A program made the translations under genes and the position numbers. The notes beneath the pieces were generated by a model, which worked only from the letters and a program-made list of their open reading frames with translations, made no database searches and was not told the origin of the DNA. A stretch of 37,143 nt of DNA, from the NCBI GenBank assembly GCA_025463365.1, contig JAOBWM010000182.1, positions 1 through 37,143 of the forward strand, read 5' to 3'. Position 1 is the stretch's first letter. Each line of letters opens with the position of its first letter. This DNA is from Acidimicrobiales bacterium. Its GTDB lineage: Bacteria; Actinomycetota; Acidimicrobiia; Acidimicrobiales; Iamiaceae. Below are positions 1-8,387 of the stretch, one piece after another.

Positions 1-3000
1 CACGCCCAGCACCTCGACGAGCCCGTCCACGCCTCGGCGCGCCAGGCCGACGCCCTGCCACGCGGGGAGGAAGCGCCCGAGCGCGGCCCCGTCGACGGGC
101 TCGACCTCGGCCCGCAGCACAGCCAGTGACCGGCGGCGGAGCTGGCGCAGCACCTCGGGATCGCACCACTCGCGGGTGGACCCGCCGGGCCGGAACTCGC
201 CCTGGATCAGGGTGCCGGTGGCGAGCATGGCGTCGAGGACCACCCGCGCCTGGCCCGCCTCGATCCCGAACCGGGCCGCGGCCTCCCGGGTGAGGAACGG
301 CCCATGGGTCTTCGCGTAGCGGAGCAGCAGCCCGTCGAGCGGTGCGTCGACCGAATCGGTGAACACGCCGGGGAGCCCGACCGGGATCGCACAGCCGAGC
401 GCGTCCCGCAAGCGGCCGGCGTCGTCAGACGCCGCCCAGCGCTCCTCGCCGGCGATGCCCACCGTGATGATCCGCCGATCGTCCGCCAGCGATCCGAGCA
501 GCGCGGGCAGGTTCGTGGCGGCGACGTCCGTGCACCGGGCCGCGAGCTCCTCGGTCGTCAGCGGACCGAGGACCCGCAAGAGGTCGTGCACCTCGTCGCC
601 GTCGCGGGCCTGGCGGCCGGGCACGAGCCGTTGCAGCTCGGCCTCCAGGTCGGCCAGCACCTGGGCGTCCAGGAGGTCGCGCAGCTCCTCGGCACCGAGC
701 AGCTCCCGCAGCAGGTCCCGGTCCAGGGCGAGGGCGGCGGCGCGGCGCTCGGCGAGCGGCGCGTCGCCCTCGTACATGTAGACGGCGACCCAGCCGAACA
801 ACAATGACCCGGCCATCGGCGAGGCCTGCGGGGTGTCGACGGAGACCAGGCGCACCTTGCGCGAGCGCAGATCCCGCAGGAGTCCCCGCAGCGCCGGCAG
901 GTCGAACACGTCGTTGCAGCACTCCCGAGTGGCCTCCAGCAGGATCGGGAAGGTGGGGTGCTTGGCGGCCACCGCGAGCAGGTCGGCCGCCTTCTGCCGC
1001 TGCTGCCACAGGGGGGTGCGGCGATCCGGTCGCCGGCGCGGGAGCAGCAGGGCGCGCGCCGCCGCTTCACGGAAGCGCGACGCGAACAGCGCGGTGCCGG
1101 GGAGGATCCCGATGATGATCTCGTCGATCTCGTCGGGGTCGATCAGCAGCTCGTCGGTGGGGAACTCATCGATGGCCTCGGGCAGGCGGAGCACGATCCC
1201 GTCGTCGCTCCACATCAGCTCCACGTCGATCCCCCACCGGTCGGCCAGGCGGGAGCGCAGCGCCATCGCCCACGGGGCATGGACCTGGGCACCGAAGGGG
1301 CTGAGCACGCAGACCCGCCAGTCGCCGATCTCGTCGCGGAACCGCTCCACCACGATCGTGCGATCGTCGGGTACCGCCCCGGTGGCCTCGGCCTGTTCGC
1401 GGAGGTAGCCGAGCAGGTTCTCGGCCGCCCACGCATCGAGGTCGTGGCGCTCGGCGAGGCGGGTCATGGCCTCGCCGGTGGGCAGCGCCCGGATCTCGCG
1501 CACGAACTCGCCGAGGGCGGCGCCCAGCTCGAGGGGGCGTCCCGGCCCGTCCCCGTGCCAGAACGGCATCTTCCCGGGCTGGCCCGGCGCGGGGGTCACG
1601 ACCACGCGCTCGTGGGTGATGTCCTCGATCCGCCACGTGGACGCGCCCAGCAGGAACGTCTCGCCGGGTCGCGACTCGTAGACCATCTCCTCGTCGAGCT
1701 CGCCGACCCGGGTGCCGTCGGGCAGGAACACCCCGTACAGGCCGCGGTCGGGGATGGTGCCGCCGGAGGTCACGGCTAGCCGTTGGGCACCCGCGCGGCC
1801 GCGCAGGGTGCCATCGGCGCGGTCCCACACGATCCGGGGGCGGAGCTCGGCGAACTCGTCTGACGGGTACCGGCCGGCGAGGAGGTCGAGCACCGCCTCC
1901 CACACCTCCTGGCTCAGCTCGGCGAACGGCGCCGACCGCCGGACCATGGCCGCCAGGTCCTCCACGTCGCGCTCATCGAGGGCACATGCCGCGACCACCT
2001 GCTGGGCGAGCACGTCGAGCGGATTGCGCGGGTAGCGGGTGTGCTCGATCAGCCCGTCGTGCATGCGCTGGGTCACGACCGCCGCCTCGACCAGGTCGGC
2101 CCGGTGCTTGGGGAACAGCTTCCCCCGGCTGGGCTCGCCGACCTGGTGACCGGCCCGACCGATGCGCTGCAACCCCCGCGAGACGGCGCCCGGGGACTCG
2201 ACCTGGATCACGAGGTCGACGGCGCCCATGTCGATGCCGAGCTCCAGCGACGAGGTGGCCACCAGGCCACGCAGCTGCCCGGACTTCAACTGGTCCTCGA
2301 TGATGAGACGCCGCTCCCGGGACAACGACCCGTGGTGCGCCTTCACGAGCTCGACGTCCACCGGCGGCATCCCGATGGCCTCGGCGCCGACGAAGCGCGC
2401 CGGGTCGCCGCCGCCCGGCCCCGATGCGACGGCACCGACGACCTCGGCCGCCTGTTCCGCGGCGAGCTCGTTGAGCCGAGTGGCCAACCGCTCGGCCAGC
2501 CGACGGGCGTTCACGAAGATCAATGTCGTCCGGTGCTCCAGCACGAGCTCGAGCAGGCGCGGGTGCATCGCCGGCCAGACCGAACGGCGCACCGGACCGC
2601 CCGCCGCCGCGCCCTCGACCGGGGCATCGATCACCGTGCCGAGGGCCCCGAGGTCTTCGACGGGAACGACGACCTCGATGTCGAGCTCCTTGCGCATCCC
2701 GGCGTCGATGACCGTGACCGGGCGTCGGACCGCCGGCGCGCCCGGGGTCACCGGGGTGTCGAACCCGCCGAGGAAGGTGGCGATCTCCTCCAGCGGGCGC
2801 TGGGTGGCCGAGAGGCCGATGCGCTGAGGCGGCCGCTCGCACCGCTCGGCCAGCCGCTCGAGGGTGAGGGCCAGGTGCGAGCCGCGCTTGGTGGCGGCGA
2901 GGGCGTGGATCTCGTCGACGATCACCGCTTCGACGTTCACGAGCGTCTCCCGCGCCGCCGAGGTGAGCATCAGGTACAGCGACTCCGGCGTGGTGATGAG

Positions 3001-3411
3001 CAGGTCTGGCGGGTTGCGCACGAGCTTCCGGCGCTCGTCGGCCGGCGTGTCGCCGGTGCGCATCCCGACGGTCGGGGCGTGGACGTCGGTCCCGAGGCGG
3101 TGCGCGGCGTGGGTGATCCCCGTGAGCGGCGAGCGCAGGTTCTTCTCGACATCGACGGCGAGGGCGCGCAGCGGCGAGATGTAGAGCAGGCGGGTGCGAG
3201 CAATCCCGTCCGGTGGTGGCGTGGTGAGCAGCCGATCGATGCCCCACAAGAACGCGGTGAGGGTCTTGCCCGACCCGGTCGGGGCGAGGATCAGCGTGTG
3301 ATCGCCGGCGGCGATGGCCGGCCACCCGAGGTCCTGGGCCCGCGTCGGCGCGGGGAAGGACGACTCGAACCAGGCCCGGACGGGCTCGGAGAAGAGGTCG
3401 AGCGAGGTGAT
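1..3411 (-). CDS. lhr: Lhr-type ATP-dependent superfamily 2 helicase (C-terminus beyond window)
   Basis: Lhr helicases are 3'-5' ATP-dependent DNA/RNA:DNA translocases linked to DNA repair. About 1137 residues are visible and the frame stays open to base 1; actinobacterial Lhr is usually near 1500 residues, so a few hundred C-terminal residues are missing. Seen in order: an N-terminus reading LDLFSEPVRAWFE, Walker A PTGSGKT (Lys about 49), Walker B DEIH (Asp about 166), motif III SAT, the second RecA lobe with SSLELGIDMG and QRIGRAGHQ, then the winged-helix and beta-barrel region typical of the Lhr core. An in-frame TAG at 3421-3423 precedes the frame, and no ATG, GTG, TTG or CTG occurs between it and the Walker A region. 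The best placed initiator is ATC at 3409-3411, 6 nt after a TAGGCT hexamer. The family call is firm; the start is not. Confidence 0.9.
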   Translation of the reverse strand, partial: MTSLDLFSEPVRAWFESSFPAPTRAQDLGWPAIAAGDHTLILAPTGSGKTLTAFLWGIDRLLTTPPPDGIARTRLLYISPLRALAVDVEKNLRSPLTGITHAAHRLGTDVHAPTVGMRTGDTPADERRKLVRNPPDLLITTPESLYLMLTSAARETLVNVEAVIVDEIHALAATKRGSHLALTLERLAERCERPPQRIGLSATQRPLEEIATFLGGFDTPVTPGAPAVRRPVTVIDAGMRKELDIEVVVPVEDLGALGTVIDAPVEGAAAGGPVRRSVWPAMHPRLLELVLEHRTTLIFVNARRLAERLATRLNELAAEQAAEVVGAVASGPGGGDPARFVGAEAIGMPPVDVELVKAHHGSLSRERRLIIEDQLKSGQLRGLVATSSLELGIDMGAVDLVIQVESPGAVSRGLQRIGRAGHQVGEPSRGKLFPKHRADLVEAAVVTQRMHDGLIEHTRYPRNPLDVLAQQVVAACALDERDVEDLAAMVRRSAPFAELSQEVWEAVLDLLAGRYPSDEFAELRPRIVWDRADGTLRGRAGAQRLAVTSGGTIPDRGLYGVFLPDGTRVGELDEEMVYESRPGETFLLGASTWRIEDITHERVVVTPAPGQPGKMPFWHGDGPGRPLELGAALGEFVREIRALPTGEAMTRLAERHDLDAWAAENLLGYLREQAEATGAVPDDRTIVVERFRDEIGDWRVCVLSPFGAQVHAPWAMALRSRLADRWGIDVELMWSDDGIVLRLPEAIDEFPTDELLIDPDEIDEIIIGILPGTALFASRFREAAARALLLPRRRPDRRTPLWQQRQKAADLLAVAAKHPTFPILLEATRECCNDVFDLPALRGLLRDLRSRKVRLVSVDTPQASPMAGSLLFGWVAVYMYEGDAPLAERRAAALALDRDLLRELLGAEELRDLLDAQVLADLEAELQRLVPGRQARDGDEVHDLLRVLGPLTTEELAARCTDVAATNLPALLGSLADDRRIITVGIAGEERWAASDDAGRLRDALGCAIPVGLPGVFTDSVDAPLDGLLLRYAKTHGPFLTREAAARFGIEAGQARVVLDAMLATGTLIQGEFRPGGSTREWCDPEVLRQLRRRSLAVLRAEVEPVDGAALGRFLPAWQGVGLARRGVDGLVEVLGV

Positions 3412-3417
3412 CGCCGC

Positions 3418-3423
3418 AGCCTA
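3418..3423 (-). promoter_or_regulatory. -10-like hexamer TAGGCT before lhr
   Basis: TAGGCT (TAnnnT) ends exactly 6 nt before the ATC proposed as the lhr start, the same geometry seen in front of many genes in this window. It overlaps the in-frame TAG stop. Inference: a leaderless promoter giving lhr its own transcript 3' of the upstream lipoprotein gene. Confidence 0.4.
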
Positions 3424-3433
3424 CGGAGGGGCT

Positions 3434-4099
3434 TCAGCCTCCGGTGCTGAGCTTGCAGGTCGTGTCGACGGCCTGCAGCTTCGCCTGGAGCGGGTTGGTA
3501 CCGCCGCTGTCCGCACCGATCAGGGAGGCGACGAGCAGGCTGCGCGCCGTCGCCTGGTCGATGTTCGCCTTCACGCACGCCGCCTTGTCGGGGGTGAGGC
3601 CGACGCTGATCGCCGTCAGGAACAGCGAGTAGATGTCGGCGCCACACGTGTCGAACGCGGTGATCATCTTCGTCCCCTGGGGTTCCGCGAGCCCGAGGTC
3701 GGCGTAGGAGTAGCTGTTGTCCTTGAGCGCCTGCGGGTCGACCTTCTTGGCCTTGAGCGTGGCGACCGTGATGGCGTCGATCCACTTTGGCGCCACGCAC
3801 GTCGCCTCATCCTTGGTGAGCACCAGGTCGCCGTCGGCGTTCTTGCCGTTGGTGAAACCGGCCGCGAGGTTCGAGGTGTAGTCCGCTGCGGTCGCATCGA
3901 GGTACGCCTTCGACCCGCCCGGGGCCGTCGTCGTGGTTGCATCGATGGGGCCCGACGAGGTGGTCGTGGTGTCCCCGGAGCCCTTGGTGGTCGTGCCGGA
4001 CTTGGTGCCCTTGGCCGCGCCGCCGCTGTCGCTCGAGCTGCACGCCGCGACTCCCAAGACCACGAGCACGGCGCACATCAGCAATCGGACCTTGGACAT
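3434..4099 (-). CDS. Predicted lipoprotein with an internal duplication, function unknown
   Basis: This is a 221-residue predicted secreted lipoprotein of unrecognised family. It has a basic/hydrophobic leader ending in a VAAC lipobox, then a long Ser/Thr/Gly spacer (residues about 20-65), then a Cys-containing globular region. The ATG at 4099 is chosen over an upstream one (4153) because GAGGGAGG lies about 10 nt before it and the lipobox is then correctly placed. The globular part looks like two tandem copies: each has a T-x-D-x-A-x-C-V segment followed by a helix, and each ends in a TC pair (DTC, TTC), giving four Cys that could form two disulfides. It follows efeB on the same strand after an 82-bp gap, so a role in iron uptake is possible but nothing in the sequence shows it. 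Confidence 0.8.
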   Translation of the reverse strand: MSKVRLLMCAVLVVLGVAACSSSDSGGAAKGTKSGTTTKGSGDTTTTSSGPIDATTTTAPGGSKAYLDATAADYTSNLAAGFTNGKNADGDLVLTKDEATCVAPKWIDAITVATLKAKKVDPQALKDNSYSYADLGLAEPQGTKMITAFDTCGADIYSLFLTAISVGLTPDKAACVKANIDQATARSLLVASLIGADSGGTNPLQAKLQAVDTTCKLSTGG

Positions 4100-4181
4100 C
4101 TGGGCGAGCCCTCCCTCGGCGAACGTCCGCTCGACCGTAGTGCGGGGCACCACCGAGCCCGACCTCGGGCCAGGACCCGGG

Positions 4182-5429
4182 TCAGAAGAGCTTGTCCTTC
4201 CAGGTCTCGCCCTTGGCCAGTCCGCCGGGGCAGGCGTAGATGCCGGACGCGATGTGGCGGATGTACTCGTTGAGCCCGTCGGTGGCCAGGTTCTGCTGGA
4301 TCTTGACGAAGTGGGCGGGATCGTTCATGTAGGCCAGGAAGAACAGGCCGGCCTGCAGGTTCCCCTGCGCCTGGTCGACCCCGTCGGTGTAGTTGTAGCC
4401 ACGCCGGAGCAACTTGGTGCCGCCGTTGGCCTCGGGGCTGGCCAGGCGCACGTGGGCGTCGGCCGGGATGACGAGCGCGCCGTCGTCGCGCGTGGCCTTC
4501 AGGTCGAGCGGTGCGAACTCCGATGCCTCGCCGAGCGGGGCACCCGTGTCCTTGACCCGGCCGATCACGTTCTGCTGATCACCGAGGGAGTCGTGGTCCC
4601 AGTTCTCGATGAACATGGCGATCTTTCGGGCCACGAGGAACGACCCGCCGCGCATCCACGCGGGATCGGCGTCCTGGTCGACCCAGACGAAGGCGTCGAC
4701 CTCGGATCGCTCCTCGGACTTCAGGTTGTTGGTGCCGTCCTTGAACCCGAGCAGGTTGCGAGCGGTGGCCTGGCTGGTGCTGGTGGACGACGTGCGGCCG
4801 AACCCGAACTGCATCCAGCGATGGGTGGTGGTGCCGATCCCGGCCCGGACGAGGTCGCGCACGGCGTGATACGCCACGAGCGGGTCGTCGGCGCAGGCCT
4901 GGATGCAGATGTCCCCGTCGGAGATGGCCGGGCGCAACGTCTCGTTGGGCAGTGGCGGCAGCGCGTGCAACCGCTCCGGCTTCTTGGCGGCCAGGCCGAA
5001 GCGGTCATCGAACAATGACGGGCCGAAGCCGATCGTGATCGTGAGACGCGAGGCGGGGAGCCCGTAGGCCTCACCGGTGTCGGCCGGGGACCCGAGCAGG
5101 TCCCCCTGGTTGCCGGGGACGAGGTCGCCGTTGGTCATGGCCTCGGCCATGGCGGTCCAGGTCTCCAAGAGGTGGGCCAGTGCTGCCGGGTCGTCGGTGA
5201 CAACGTCGAGCGCCGAGAACACCAGCCGGTCCTGGGTCGCCGTCGTGATGCCGGCCTGGTGGCGGCCCCGGAACGCGATCACCTCCGAACCGGCGGTGGC
5301 GGTCTTGGTCGAAGACGACGCGGCGTCGTCGCCTCCGCCGCAGGCCGCGAGTCCCGTCGTCGCCAACGCGGCACCGGCGCCGGTGGCGCCGATCCCGCCC
5401 AAGAAGCGGCGACGGGACACGCGGGTCAT
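4182..5429 (-). CDS. efeB: Dyp-type heme peroxidase EfeB, Tat-exported
   Basis: EfeB is the periplasmic/extracytoplasmic heme peroxidase of the EfeUOB ferrous iron uptake system. The 415-residue protein opens with a twin-arginine signal (VSRRRFLGG) and a hydrophobic stretch ending LAAC, so it may also be lipid-anchored. The DyP signature GFKDG is present (Asp231, the peroxide-cleaving acid), and the IPADAHVRLASP segment carries the expected proximal heme ligand, His326. The ATG at 5429 overlaps the efeO stop by one base (TGATG), so translation is probably coupled. A longer frame exists to 5549 but lies inside efeO and lacks the Tat signal at its end. Gene order U-O-B matches the canonical operon. 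Confidence 0.95.
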   Translation of the reverse strand: MTRVSRRRFLGGIGATGAGAALATTGLAACGGGDDAASSSTKTATAGSEVIAFRGRHQAGITTATQDRLVFSALDVVTDDPAALAHLLETWTAMAEAMTNGDLVPGNQGDLLGSPADTGEAYGLPASRLTITIGFGPSLFDDRFGLAAKKPERLHALPPLPNETLRPAISDGDICIQACADDPLVAYHAVRDLVRAGIGTTTHRWMQFGFGRTSSTSTSQATARNLLGFKDGTNNLKSEERSEVDAFVWVDQDADPAWMRGGSFLVARKIAMFIENWDHDSLGDQQNVIGRVKDTGAPLGEASEFAPLDLKATRDDGALVIPADAHVRLASPEANGGTKLLRRGYNYTDGVDQAQGNLQAGLFFLAYMNDPAHFVKIQQNLATDGLNEYIRHIASGIYACPGGLAKGETWKDKLF

Positions 5430-6628
5430 CAGACGACGACCTTCACGGGCACCTCGGAGAGGTACTCGGTGAGCGGCTTCACGACGTCGGAGAGCGCACG
5501 GCGCTGGGCGTCGGTGATGGTGGACGCCGGATCCTCGGCGTACCCCCACTCCTTGAACCCGGTGCCGGCATATCCGGGATCCTCCTTGTAGGCGTCGAGC
5601 GCCTTCTGGACCTTGGCCGCCTGGCCGTCGATCTCCTCGAGGAGGTCGGGGGCCGACTTCTCGAGCGCCGGGCGCACCAACTCGATCGACTTCAGGGAAC
5701 CGTCGAGGTTGGCCTGGACGTCGAGCAGGTCGGTGTGGGAGTAGCGCTCCTCCTCACCGGTGATCTTGCCGACCATGACCTCGTTCATCAGCTCGGTGGC
5801 ACCGTTGGTGACCTCCTCGGGCACGTAGGTGCCGGACTTCTTCCCCACCAGCCCCTGCAGCTCGACGATGTCCTTGTCGAGCTGATCGGCCACCGGGCCC
5901 ATGCCCGCGAGCGACTTCTCGACCCACAGGGCGTATTCGAGGCGGTGGAAGCCCGTGAGCTCGGTGGGCTCGGTGCCGTCGTCGGCGCGGCCGTCGATCT
6001 TGGGGTCGAGCGCACCGAAGGACTCGGCCACCGGCTCGATGCGCTCGTAGGGCACGCGCGCCAGCGCGTAGGTGTCCTTGGCCTTGTCGATGTCGCCGGC
6101 GCGGACGGCATCGGTGAACGTGGTGGTGGCCTTGGCCAGCTCCACCGTCTGCTCGTCGACGTAGGCCGAGTACCGCTTCACCGCGGTGACGAGCAGCGGA
6201 TTGTCGTTCCAGTCCTTCACCGCCTTGCCCTTCGACACCGTGAAGTCCCACGTGTCCTGCTTGGCGCCGGGGCAGAACATCTTGTACTTGCCCTCGCGGA
6301 GGTTGAGCTTGAACGAGACCGACAAGCCGTCGGTGATGTTCTCCTTCTCGCCGAGGATGTTCTTGCCATCGGCGGTCTTGAGCTCGGCTTCGGTGGCCTT
6401 GGACGAGCCGTTGTTGGTGATGGCGAAGGTGATCTCGCCGGACTTCGCCGTCGCCGGCTTGGGCGCGCACCCGGCGTCGGTGATCTCCACCTTGATGGCC
6501 CCCTTCGCGCTGGGGACGTCGTCGGACTTGGCGCATGACGTGGCCAGCAGGCCGATGCCCGCGACGAGCAGCAGCCCCGCGATGGCGCGGTGTCGGGGCC
6601 GACGGGAGCGAGCGTGGACGTTGTTCAC
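5429..6628 (-). CDS. efeO: Iron uptake lipoprotein EfeO (cupredoxin plus M75-like domain)
   Basis: EfeO is the extracytoplasmic iron-binding component that works with permease EfeU and peroxidase EfeB. The protein has a hydrophobic leader with a probable lipobox (ATSC), an N-terminal cupredoxin-like domain (residues about 35-130, with MFCPG near its end), and a helical M75/imelysin-like domain carrying the HxxE metal motif as HRLE. An ATG at 6652 would add eight residues but has no ribosome site. The GTG at 6626-6628 has AAGGAG at 6635-6640, six bases upstream, and is preferred. The gene follows efeU by about 40 bp and overlaps efeB by one base. Confidence 0.94.
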   Translation of the reverse strand: MNNVHARSRRPRHRAIAGLLLVAGIGLLATSCAKSDDVPSAKGAIKVEITDAGCAPKPATAKSGEITFAITNNGSSKATEAELKTADGKNILGEKENITDGLSVSFKLNLREGKYKMFCPGAKQDTWDFTVSKGKAVKDWNDNPLLVTAVKRYSAYVDEQTVELAKATTTFTDAVRAGDIDKAKDTYALARVPYERIEPVAESFGALDPKIDGRADDGTEPTELTGFHRLEYALWVEKSLAGMGPVADQLDKDIVELQGLVGKKSGTYVPEEVTNGATELMNEVMVGKITGEEERYSHTDLLDVQANLDGSLKSIELVRPALEKSAPDLLEEIDGQAAKVQKALDAYKEDPGYAGTGFKEWGYAEDPASTITDAQRRALSDVVKPLTEYLSEVPVKVVV

Positions 6629-6668
6629 CAAGGTCTCCTTGCGGTCGTGCATCGGAAGCTGCGAGCGG

Positions 6669-7559
6669 TCAGGCGGACGGAACCGCGGCGGCCTCGTCGG
6701 CAGACGCCGACGAGGACGCGGGCGCCGGTGTCGAGGCCGACGCGGAACCGGCGCGTGGGCGGCGGGTGCCGAGGATCACGAGCGCCAGCATCGGGACGAG
6801 GTAGGCGAGGTAGCCGACCACCTCGATCACCACCGGCTTCTGCTGGATGCCCAGCACGCCGGTGACGAGGGACTCGACGGGCGTGCCCTTGTTGACCAGC
6901 CAGTCGAGGTTCCACGTGCTGCCCTGGCCGAACGTGACCCAGCCGGCCTCGTGACCGGTGTGGAACGCGCTCATCACCAGGCCGGCCGCGATCACGACCA
7001 GCACCACGCCGGTGACCCGGAAGAACCGGGCCATGTTGATCTTGAGGCCGCCCTTGTAGATGAGGAAGCCGACCACCACGGCGACCAAGACGCCGAGCAC
7101 CGCTCCCAGGCCACTGACCGCCGGGTCGTTGGAGTTCTGGAACGTGGCGAGCAGGAAGACCGCCGTCTCGAACCCCTCGCGCAGCACGCCGAGGAACGCC
7201 ATCATCACGAGGGCGCGAGCCGAGCCGGAGGCCAGCGCCGAGGCGGCGTGGCCCTCGAGGTCGCCCTTGAGGTCGCGGGCGTGGCGACGCATCCACAAGA
7301 TCATGTAGGTGACGAAGCCGACGGCGACCGTGCCGATGACCGTCTCCAACATCTCCTGCTGTCGCTGCGGCAGGTCCCTGGAGAGCGCCTGCAGGCCGAA
7401 CCCGATGGCGAGGCACAGGGCAACGGCGGCGGCCACGCCGATCCACACCTGGCGGAGCGCGTCCCGCCGCCCCTGCTGGCCGAGGAACGCGGCCACGATG
7501 CCGACGATCAGCGCGGCTTCGAGGCCTTCGCGCAGTCCGATGATGAAGGTGGGAAGCAT
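6669..7559 (-). CDS. efeU: Ferrous/ferric iron permease EfeU (FTR1 family)
   Basis: EfeU is the inner-membrane iron channel of the EfeUOB system and is homologous to yeast Ftr1p. The 296-residue protein has about seven hydrophobic helices and both REGxE iron-translocation motifs: REGLE near the N-terminus (residues 10-14) and REGFE in mid-protein. The C-terminus is a short Ala/Ser/Pro-rich tail. The ATG at 7559 is chosen because AAGGA lies about 10 nt upstream and the protein then begins MLPTFIIGLREG, as expected for the family; an earlier start at 7604 would fall inside the promoter region. It is first in the efeUOB operon, about 50 bp downstream of an iron-box-like palindrome. Confidence 0.95.
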   Translation of the reverse strand: MLPTFIIGLREGLEAALIVGIVAAFLGQQGRRDALRQVWIGVAAAVALCLAIGFGLQALSRDLPQRQQEMLETVIGTVAVGFVTYMILWMRRHARDLKGDLEGHAASALASGSARALVMMAFLGVLREGFETAVFLLATFQNSNDPAVSGLGAVLGVLVAVVVGFLIYKGGLKINMARFFRVTGVVLVVIAAGLVMSAFHTGHEAGWVTFGQGSTWNLDWLVNKGTPVESLVTGVLGIQQKPVVIEVVGYLAYLVPMLALVILGTRRPRAGSASASTPAPASSSASADEAAAVPSA

Positions 7560-7602
7560 TCCGGATCGTTCCTTGCCTCGTAGGCGATGCAGGCTGACGC
7601 CC

Positions 7603-7632
7603 AACTTATTGTTAGGTCGCCCTAACGGTCAA
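7603..7632 (-). promoter_or_regulatory. efeU promoter with embedded DtxR/IdeR-like operator
   Basis: Half-sites GTTAGG (7611-7616) and CCTAAC (7621-7626) form a perfect 6-bp inverted repeat around a 4-bp spacer, matching the TTAGG/CCTAA core of DtxR/IdeR iron boxes. On the minus strand a -35-like TTGACC (7627-7632) abuts it on one side and an AT-rich AATAAGTT (7603-7610), the only such stretch nearby, lies on the other at 16-17 nt spacing. A repressor bound here would occlude the efeU promoter. The neighbouring divergent DtxR-family gene is the obvious candidate binder (inference). Confidence 0.75.
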
Positions 7633-7706
7633 GACCGTGCACGGTGTACGCCGAGCAGACAGTGTCGTTGCCTCGTCGGCACGCCACAGCGAACGTCGGC
7701 TGCCGG

Positions 7707-7712
7707 TAGCCT
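7707..7712 (+). promoter_or_regulatory. -10 hexamer TAGCCT, leaderless-type, for the DtxR-family gene
   Basis: TAGCCT ends 6 nt before the GTG at 7719, and no Shine-Dalgarno sequence is visible. Transcription would begin at or next to the start codon. Confidence 0.5.
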
Positions 7713-7718
7713 CGGCCC

Positions 7719-8387
7719 GTGCCCGAGTTCCAGTCCCGCGAGTACCACCCCGCGTTCGAGGAGTACTGCGAGGCCATCTTCGAACTGCACGAGGACGACG
7801 TCGCCGTCATCCAGGCCCGCATCGCCGAACGCCTCGGTGTCTCCCGGCCCGCCGTGTCCGAGATGATCCGGCGGATGGAGACCGAGGGCCTCGTCGAGAT
7901 CGACCGCGCCGTGCGGCTGACCAAGGCCGGCACCGTCCTCGCCGAGCGGGTGGTCCGGCGCCACCGCCTCGCCGAGCGCCTGCTCACCGACATCCTCGGG
8001 CTCTCGTGGGCCGATGCCCACCAGGAGGCCGGCCGCTGGGAGCACGTCATCTCCGACGCGGTGGAGGCGGCCATCGTCCGCCTGCTCGACGATCCCACCA
8101 CCTGCCCCCATGGCAACCCGATCCCGGGCTCGGCCTACGAGGCGCCCGACACGGTGGCCCTCTCGGACCTCGGCGTCGGCGACAGCTTCACGGTGACCCG
8201 GATCCCCGAAGAGCTCGAGTTCACTCCCGGCCTGCTCGACTTCCTCGAGGACGCATCGATCCAACCCGGCCACAGCGGCCAGGTCACCGCGTCGTCTCCC
8301 GACGGCACCACCACCGTCGTGATCGACGGGCGCCACGTCGGCGTCGGCTCGTTCGCCAGCACCCGCATCCTCGTCGCCGCCCCGTAA
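7719..8387 (+). CDS. DtxR/IdeR/MntR-family metal-dependent transcriptional regulator
   Basis: This is a 222-residue metalloregulator: winged helix (about 25-70), dimerisation/metal domain (75-140, ending FGNPIPG-like as HGNPIPG), and a C-terminal SH3/FeoA-like domain (about 150-220). It is divergent from efeUOB, with a DtxR-type palindrome between them, so it probably represses iron uptake when metal-replete. The ancillary-site ligands of DtxR are conserved by my alignment (His82, Glu86, His101), as are Glu108 and His109 of the primary site. The position of DtxR Cys102 is Gly105 and that of Met10 is Glu15, so metal preference cannot be assumed. The start is GTG with no Shine-Dalgarno; a TAGCCT box sits 6 nt before it. 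Confidence 0.9.
   Translation: MPEFQSREYHPAFEEYCEAIFELHEDDVAVIQARIAERLGVSRPAVSEMIRRMETEGLVEIDRAVRLTKAGTVLAERVVRRHRLAERLLTDILGLSWADAHQEAGRWEHVISDAVEAAIVRLLDDPTTCPHGNPIPGSAYEAPDTVALSDLGVGDSFTVTRIPEELEFTPGLLDFLEDASIQPGHSGQVTASSPDGTTTVVIDGRHVGVGSFASTRILVAAP

Noticed and set aside
2041-3450. 469-codon plus-strand frame opposite lhr
   Set aside because: Shadow of lhr codon structure; no recognisable domain.
4141-4181. Rho-independent terminator after efeB
   Set aside because: Small overlapping dyads (GCCCGA/TCGGGC, GACCCGGGTC) exist, but loops are too short or stems too small to call.
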